From the NCBI GenBank assembly GCA_022606425.2, contig JAHDVF020000729.1, positions 1,860,001 to 1,924,000 of the forward strand: a stretch of DNA of 64,000 nt, written 5' to 3'. This document shows, one piece after another, positions 63,560-64,000 of the stretch. Each line of letters starts with the position of its first letter. Position 1 is the first letter of the stretch. Origin of the DNA: Lepidostoma basale. Taxonomy: Eukaryota > Arthropoda > Insecta > Trichoptera > Lepidostomatidae. The notes beneath the pieces were generated by a model. That model did not search any database and was not told the origin of the DNA. It saw nothing but the letters and a program-made list of their open reading frames with translations. A program made the translations under genes and the position numbers.

Positions 63560-64000
63560 TCATTTCATTTCATTTCATTTAATTTAATTTATTTTGATAA
63601 TAATCACAAACATTACAGACATACAATTCCAAATCGTTTGCAATTACATTATAAACAGAGAAGCATTAAAAAAAATTAAGCTTAAGAGTAAGAAAAAATC
63701 ATAACATTGATATTGCATCCCTGAGGCAACTCACACTATTACGAAATATGTCGACCTCCTAGGCGATCCGATTAAGCAATAAGATTGCCCTACCCACAGG
63801 CATAACCATTGGCAGGTTGGTTCTGCAGCGTGGCAAATAAAACAATCTGTGCTGTCTTTGACGAAGGTAATTATCAGGGACAAATAGATCTATATCACTC
63901 AGGACATCCGAGTTCTGTATACGGCCGCCAATCAGCTGAAAGAAGTGAACTCCCAAGTGAATGTTCCTCCTTCTCTCCAATGATTGGTAGCTTAGCATAC
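63560..64000 (-). mobile_element. LINE-F2 3' part, running off the window
   Basis: Tail complement (atttc)n at 63561-63585, a 3' UTR, then minus coding: frame 63998-63759 reads SYQSLERRRNIHLGVHFFQL, RIQNSDVLSDIDLFVPDNYL, RQRQHRLFYLPRCRTNLPMV, MPVGRAILLLNRIA. Upstream sequence lies beyond 64000. It is better preserved than 52478-52945. Confidence 0.85.

Larger units (their letters stand above)
40558..64000 (+). other. downstream intron, continuing past the window
   Basis: After the exon B donor I found no exon that would complete the EGF-like domain up to 64000, so this intron is at least 23.4 kb. It contains the repeats listed below. Confidence 0.6.

Noticed and set aside
5040..64000. CRISPR arrays, operons, ribosome binding sites, rRNA genes
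   Set aside because: The window is eukaryotic intron; no regularly spaced direct repeats, rRNA-like or bacterial features were seen.

Overview
This looks like AT-rich nuclear DNA from an insect or close arthropod relative. I see no operon-like gene packing. Two short coding exons with consensus splice sites lie about 32 kb apart, and almost everything else is intron filled with decayed transposable elements. The order cannot be fixed from sequence alone. The non-LTR elements resemble those common in Lepidoptera and Coleoptera, but that is an impression and no search was run.

Host gene. A plus-strand gene spans the whole window. Exon A (8622-8791) and exon B (40439-40557) join in frame, phase 1 to phase 1, across a 31.6 kb intron. 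The joined product is part of a secreted or membrane protein: a conserved beta-rich stretch, then the start of an EGF-like domain. The neighbouring exons were not found, so the flanking introns run past both ends of the window.

Repeats. The largest class is non-LTR retrotransposons. 'LINE-A' has about 30 mostly 5'-truncated copies, and its 3' ends carry a (GTTA)n tail and a short hairpin. The copy at 37721-39446 keeps a nearly readable reverse transcriptase. 'LINE-F' is Jockey/CR1-like with TTTGA-type tails. Several RTE-like families ('H', 'I', 'J', 'K' and others) are also present, some with (GAA)n tails. There is a tRNA-derived SINE in at least four recognisable copies plus fragments, a mariner cut in two by a LINE-A copy, a second decayed mariner-like element, and a side-by-side pair of non-autonomous hAT elements.

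The most interesting layer is a set of at least nine unrelated foldback or hairpin repeat families. They share one compact motif: CTGANGA-like core, one spacer base, a stem-loop, then GAAAC. This matches the hammerhead ribozyme-like motif known from the terminal repeats of Penelope-like elements. Many copies occur as inverted pairs, including a 171-bp inverted repeat in which I found no mismatch (28153-28735) and an 83-bp pair flanked by a 14-bp direct repeat (9694-9956).

Layout. 1-8621: intron with foldbacks and LINE-A/RTE fragments. 8622-8791: exon A. 8792-40438: intron with most LINE and foldback copies, the hAT pair and the best LINE-A pol remnant. 40439-40557: exon B. 40558-64000: intron with SINEs, both mariners, more LINEs and foldbacks, and one unexplained minus-strand ORF near 60 kb. 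The nested insertions give a partial order of events: LINE-A invaded an old mariner and its own older copies, and was itself invaded by a SINE, an RTE-like tail and LINE-F. Family letters are local labels, not database names.
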